From positions 1 to 26,650 of the forward strand of contig CAVJTH010000032.1 in NCBI GenBank assembly GCA_963652365.1: a DNA stretch of 26,650 nt, written 5' to 3'. Source of the stretch: Hallerella sp963652365. Lineage in GTDB: Bacteria > Fibrobacterota > Fibrobacteria > Fibrobacterales > Fibrobacteraceae. A model generated the notes under the pieces. The model saw only the letters and a program-made list of their open reading frames with translations, was not told the DNA's origin and ran no database searches. The position numbers and the translations under genes were made by a program. Shown here piece by piece: positions 23,390-26,650 of the stretch (position 1 is the first letter of the stretch; each line of letters opens with the position of its first letter).

Positions 23390-24388
23390 ATGCCAAGATT
23401 CAGAAACGAAACACTTAAAACGGACATGGCATATGAATTGGTGAAAAAAGCCCTTTGTGAACATTCTAGTGAATTTCCCGACAGGAACGAGCTTCTACCG
23501 CTAGAGATTATTACCGAGAAAAATTTTTCCCGTTCTATCCAAGATGCACAGCACAAAGGACTTAACGCCGCTCTCGAAATGAATTCGATGGTAAAAAGGT
23601 ACAGAAAAGGCGAATTTCCGAAAAATATCGAGGAATTTTTCAAATTCAAAAACTATCTCGGCAATCTGGAAAGCAACGCCGAAATTTCCAAAAAAGCCAG
23701 GGAATACGCTCGTGACCTAGTTTTCCGCTTACAGGATTATGCAAATGCGAAACTTTCCAAGAAAAACGCATATACACCCTACCAAAATCCGAATCTCGAT
23801 AACCTTATCATAAAAGTTCATAAAGCAAGCCTCTTTTACAAAGAACTCATTCCCGATGAAATCCGGAACACACTCGTCGACGACTTCATTAATATTTTAA
23901 AATTCAAAAACAGAGATATATCCTGGCTCAACGAACTAAAGGACACAGGATTCATTCTGTGGTTGCAAAACATCGACGGCGAACAAAAAGGAGTGACCGT
24001 ACCGGAAAACGGAATTCCTACTATCTATCTTGATACCCGCAAAATCCCCATTGAACAGAATGTCTATTCGGACAAAATGAAAGCATATCTTTTCCATGAA
24101 CTGCGCCACGCATGGCAACTCTGGCAAAATGACTGGAAAGAAAAATTTGGCGACGGCTCTTCACGACTGACGGACTTGGATATCGAAGTCGACGCTTATG
24201 AAACGCAATACATCATGGAAGACTTGTTGGGCATCGATACGAACGATATATACCGCCCCTATTTTCGGAGATTTGAACAAAAATATCCAAACGACCCCGA
24301 TAGAGTTTGGCGTTACAAAAAACGTCTTCTATATAACGGAAATTATGGCAAAACGGGAAAATACCAAGACCCGACAAAACAATCTTAA
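23390..24388 (+). CDS. HExxH zinc-metallopeptidase-like protein
   Basis: I do not recognise a named family. The 332-aa protein has no signal peptide. Residues 1-150 are charged and helical. The C-terminal part has an FHELRHAWQLW helix giving the zinc motif H236-E237-x-x-H240. A second helix, DIEVDAYETQYIMED, places Glu266 or Glu271 as a possible third ligand 25-30 residues later, an arrangement seen in gluzincin-like and M78-like domains. The sequence before it (IPTIYLDTRK) looks like the edge strand of such a domain. It is AT-rich and Lys/Asn-rich compared with core genes. An exported protein gene follows 13 nt downstream. Toxin or effector peptidase is one hypothesis; a housekeeping cytosolic peptidase cannot be excluded. 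Confidence 0.7.
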   Translation: MPRFRNETLKTDMAYELVKKALCEHSSEFPDRNELLPLEIITEKNFSRSIQDAQHKGLNAALEMNSMVKRYRKGEFPKNIEEFFKFKNYLGNLESNAEISKKAREYARDLVFRLQDYANAKLSKKNAYTPYQNPNLDNLIIKVHKASLFYKELIPDEIRNTLVDDFINILKFKNRDISWLNELKDTGFILWLQNIDGEQKGVTVPENGIPTIYLDTRKIPIEQNVYSDKMKAYLFHELRHAWQLWQNDWKEKFGDGSSRLTDLDIEVDAYETQYIMEDLLGIDTNDIYRPYFRRFEQKYPNDPDRVWRYKKRLLYNGNYGKTGKYQDPTKQS

Positions 24389-24401
24389 AACAGGACGCAA
24401 G

Positions 24402-25145
24402 ATGAAGTGGATATTTATACTGCTTAGCCTTTTCAACCTTAGCCATGCTTTGATATTAGATTCTCCAGACAGCACTTACTGTGGAGATCACATCAAAATA
24501 GACGGGCGAATCTATACAACCGATATTCCCGGAGTTCTATTGTGGCCGACCGAATGGCAACAACGCTATCGCCAGTTTCCTACATGGCTTAGCATCAACG
24601 CCACAATCAAGGATTCTACCCTCTATATCATCGGGGCAGAAATTTGCATCTATAATTGGCGAGAAAAAAAAGAAATTTTGAAAAATCCCGTTCCCCTGAA
24701 AATCATTATCCCAGAATCCGACAAGGATTCCATCCCAAGTCCAAAGGAGTATGTCAACGAACTGATGCTTTTTCACTTTTCAAAAGAGAAGACTGGTAGC
24801 GGAGTGCTGCTTTTTGAACAGGGCAAACTTACCCGCTATAAACTTGACGAGGAATATGAAGACTCCACTTCTAACTGGTCTATATCAAACTTTCCCGATA
24901 GTCGAGTAGAATTTAAATATCCCGAAAGCGACTCTTTATTCAAGCACAATCACGCTATCTCTGCAAAATATAGCGACTGTCCTGATTCTCGAAATTCCGA
25001 ATATCAAAAACTGCTCCGACGGCTAAAGCCTTATTACGGCGAAAAACTCTGGAATACGCTGTTCATCGATACGACAGGAATAATCGTGGAGAAAACGCCT
25101 AGCTGGGTGGAGAATTTAAATCTTTATCTTGACAATCTCAAATAG
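24402..25145 (+). CDS. Exported protein paired with the metallopeptidase
   Basis: No family recognised. The ATG at 24402, with AGGA 7 nt upstream, gives a signal peptide (MKWIFILLSLFNLSHA) and a 247-aa product; a longer frame from 24198 is a shadow of the upstream gene. The mature protein has a DSTYCGDHIKIDGRIYTTD opening and a segment of strands (DSTLYIIGAEICIYNW). Polar, acidic loops lead to a helical end (RNSEYQKLLRRLKPYYGEKLW). It is periplasmic or surface-exposed. The 13-nt spacing to the metallopeptidase gene implies one transcript; immunity, substrate or partner roles are all possible. Confidence 0.7.
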   Translation: MKWIFILLSLFNLSHALILDSPDSTYCGDHIKIDGRIYTTDIPGVLLWPTEWQQRYRQFPTWLSINATIKDSTLYIIGAEICIYNWREKKEILKNPVPLKIIIPESDKDSIPSPKEYVNELMLFHFSKEKTGSGVLLFEQGKLTRYKLDEEYEDSTSNWSISNFPDSRVEFKYPESDSLFKHNHAISAKYSDCPDSRNSEYQKLLRRLKPYYGEKLWNTLFIDTTGIIVEKTPSWVENLNLYLDNLK

Positions 25146-25262
25146 AACAACTTTAAACCCTACCGACATAACACTATATTTTCCTTCCGCTATTAAAATT
25201 TCTAGGGTGGTTTTAAATTCTTTCTTTGAAAATATATTGATGAAGTTGTGAAAACATTTAGG

Positions 25263-25280
25263 GCGGCGCGCAAGCGTCGC
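25263..25280. terminator. GCAA-tetraloop hairpin after the accessory gene pair
   Basis: GCGGCGC-GCAA-GCGTCGC makes a 7-bp stem (one G-T pair). On the plus strand it is followed by the T/C-rich TCTCTTTCATTT, so it may end the metallopeptidase transcript. It could also serve the convergent outer-membrane gene that stops at 25291, though no T-run follows in that direction. The rest of 25146-25262 is AT-rich with no gene seen. Confidence 0.45.
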
Positions 25281-25290
25281 TCTCTTTCAT

Positions 25291-26286
25291 TTAAAACTTT
25301 CGCGTCAGGATAAAAACGACCGCTTTCAATGTCCATTCCGCCCCAATGCGTTCCTGCAAGAGTTCCTGGCCGGATTCATAGCGATCGTTTCGATAGCGCC
25401 TGTCCCGGGAAATCGGAGCCATCAGCATTCCGCTCCACCTTTCGCAGAGCTTGACCGAAAGCATCGGCGTAATCGAAAAAGTCCTGAACCCCGGATCGTA
25501 GGCGCGAAAGCAATCGTCGAAATCGGACTCCCGCAAGAATCCCTTTACGCCGGTCGAAACCATCGCCATCGGAAAGTGCCGAAACGGAAGCATGTAGATG
25601 AGCGATCCGCCATACTGGTAATAATAGCCGTTCACCATGTTCATTCCGCCGGCCTTCCAGACTTCTCCATCGGAAGCGCCCGTATAGGCGGAATACGAAA
25701 GGCTCGCCGTCGGGCGCAAGACGATTCGGGTCCATTTCGACTTGGGCAAGAGGGCCACCAGCGGCAAGGAGATTCCCGCATCGTATCGAACGCCGTACGA
25801 AAATTCCGTCATGAACAGGTCCGACGAGTAATCCTTTTTGTTCGGGTCGAAAACCCCCATGAATGTACACGCGTCACCGTAGTTCACGGCAGAGCCGGCA
25901 TTCGTCTCGACTCCGAGTTCGAGCAAGCGCAAGAGTTCGATCTGGATGCCCGCCTTGACGCCTACTCCGAAAAGAGTCAAGCTTCCGCCAACGACTCCCT
26001 TTGCCGAAAGCATCCGGTTCAGGTCCATTTTCAGCTTAAGATTCGATGTCCAGCTCATCGGCATCGCAAAGGCGAAGAACGGCCAGTCGTGCAAGGCTTT
26101 CGAATTGCGAAGCGCGCGGTGCGAAAGTACGACGGCAAAAAACGAAAGCCCGTGTTCCCGTTTGATCCGGATGCGCGGTAACGAATCCGCGGACACGTCG
26201 GGATTTTCATCCGCAAGGGAAAGAGTCGCGCAAAGGCAACAGCCGACGAGCATTCCGAAAAGAGCGTTTCTTGAAAGCAAAAACAT
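25291..26286 (-). CDS. Putative outer-membrane beta-barrel protein
   Basis: The 331-aa protein has a signal peptide (about 1-25, ending CLCATLSLADE). Alternating hydrophobic strands follow, rich in aromatic and glycine residues (SLTLFGVGVKAGIQIELL, VRYDAGISL, YYYQYGGSLIYMLP). The C-terminus ends ...AVVFILTRKF, with the terminal Phe typical of BAM-inserted outer-membrane proteins. No named family recognised. ATG 26286 was chosen over 26313 because it starts the signal peptide directly and lies 12 nt after a TATATA box; the upstream ATG precedes that box. It is monocistronic, with GC-rich core-like codon use. Confidence 0.75.
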   Translation of the reverse strand: MFLLSRNALFGMLVGCCLCATLSLADENPDVSADSLPRIRIKREHGLSFFAVVLSHRALRNSKALHDWPFFAFAMPMSWTSNLKLKMDLNRMLSAKGVVGGSLTLFGVGVKAGIQIELLRLLELGVETNAGSAVNYGDACTFMGVFDPNKKDYSSDLFMTEFSYGVRYDAGISLPLVALLPKSKWTRIVLRPTASLSYSAYTGASDGEVWKAGGMNMVNGYYYQYGGSLIYMLPFRHFPMAMVSTGVKGFLRESDFDDCFRAYDPGFRTFSITPMLSVKLCERWSGMLMAPISRDRRYRNDRYESGQELLQERIGAEWTLKAVVFILTRKF

Positions 26287-26298
26287 GGATTTTCCCCA

Positions 26299-26304
26299 TA
26301 TATA
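26299..26304 (-). promoter_or_regulatory. Candidate -10 box of the outer-membrane protein gene
   Basis: TATATA lies 12 nt before the chosen ATG at 26286 on the minus strand. The intervening GGGGA could act as a weak ribosome-binding site. No -35 identified. Confidence 0.35.
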
Positions 26305-26344
26305 GAAATTCATTTCCCAGGATGTTTCCCGTATGGCATCAGAA

Positions 26345-26530
26345 GTTCGCTAAGTGTGGAGAGGCGAGAGGAAAGAGAAATCAGGAATCAGTTGAGTTTG
26401 GAGTGTGAAGAGTCGAGAGTGGAGTTCCGCGAACGTCTAGGCTCTAAAGCGGAGCTTAGATCTTAGAACTTAGATCTGAGTTCTGCGAACATCTAGGTTC
26501 TAGCGTGAAAAGTTCGCTGTGATTTCTAAG
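26345..26530. repeat. Patchwork of short intergenic repeats (right, inverted copy)
   Basis: Two similar 23-nt units, GTTCCGCGAACGTCTAGG-type (about 26422-26444) and GTTCTGCGAACATCTAGG-type (about 26480-26502), flank CTTAGATCT/AGAACTTAG words. 26465-26502 is the inverted match to 47-84. An ACTCAACT/GATTCCTG-like portion also recurs in reverse at about 26382-26405. No gene is seen from 26305 to 26539. The block lies directly beyond the stop of the IS5-like transposase. Confidence 0.55.
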
Positions 26531-26539
26531 AACCTATCC

Positions 26540-26650
26540 CTAAATAGCTTTTGCCTTTCTGAAGGCGATTCTCCCCGCCGCGAGATACAGCAGCGCCATG
26601 TAGGACGCGTCCGTCTTCTCGAACCTCACCAGCAGCTTGCGGTACCGGTT
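26540..26650 (-). mobile_element. 3' end of an IS5-like transposase (partial)
   Basis: The last 36 codons and a TAG stop are visible; the rest lies beyond the window. The C-terminus NRYRKLLVRFEKTDASYMAL followed by LYLAAGRIAFRKAKAI matches the IS5-family (DDE) transposase ending 'NRWR.LVRFEK....Y..ML.LA...I..R'. Composition is GC-rich. The element's terminal inverted repeat is not identified; CTAAGAACCTATCCCTA near 26526 is a candidate region. Confidence 0.8.

Noticed and set aside
24198..24401. N-terminal extension of the exported protein at 24402
   Set aside because: This part lies inside the metallopeptidase frame; the ATG at 24402 has its own ribosome-binding site and begins a clean signal peptide.

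Overview
The window looks like a chromosomal segment from Fibrobacter or a close relative (Fibrobacterota). The strongest clue is a TIGR02147/DUF4423-type protein with a coupled lipoprotein gene, a pairing I associate with Fibrobacter paralogous families. The Gram-negative envelope genes (Mla transport, an outer-membrane protein, lipoproteins), the MEP isoprenoid genes and the c-di-GMP proteins fit this. The species call is an inference from family recognition, not from a database search.

Layout. (1) 1-300: a patchwork of short TAGAACCTAG/AGATCTAAG-like repeats, a tiny ORF and a terminator. (2) 298-4940: tRNA-Ser(CGA), a divergent DEAD-box RNA helicase, chorismate synthase (aroC), a small exported protein and a c-type cytochrome. 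(3) 4943-8789: two signalling pairs. A membrane diguanylate cyclase overlaps a small lipoprotein, and a TIGR02147 protein overlaps a larger lipoprotein. (4) 8835-14922: a forward operon ispA-dxs-trmH-like-pyrF plus a membrane-anchored helical-repeat protein. (5) 14941-21937: a tightly packed nine-gene reverse-strand run, hisE-hisG-EAL/HDOD-recR-engB-mlaE-mlaF-mlaD-exported TPR-like protein; all but two junctions overlap. (6) 22037-25260: a visibly AT-richer accessory stretch with an Rpn/PD-(D/E)XK nuclease, a zinc-metallopeptidase-like protein and an exported partner. (7) 25291-26650: an outer-membrane-type protein, the same repeat patchwork in inverted orientation, and the 3' end of an IS5-like transposase running off the window.

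How the genes work together. ispA and dxs supply prenyl diphosphates through the MEP pathway. mlaE, mlaF and mlaD form an ABC lipid-transport core, probably extended by the TPR-like protein. hisE and hisG are early histidine-pathway genes. The diguanylate cyclase keeps its GGEEF site and RxxD inhibitory site, while the EAL domain of the EAL/HDOD protein looks degenerate.

Most interesting observations: the metallopeptidase/exported-protein pair (possibly effector and immunity, untested); a long imperfect palindrome that can bury the ribosome-binding site of the Rpn gene; a nearly perfect in-frame 144-bp tandem repeat in the TrmH-like methyltransferase, resembling the helicase tail; a similar carbohydrate-binding-like stretch in the cyclase sensor and a lipoprotein; and a recurring TATATT-like box 6-12 nt before start codons without a clear Shine-Dalgarno, suggesting leaderless or very short-leader mRNAs.
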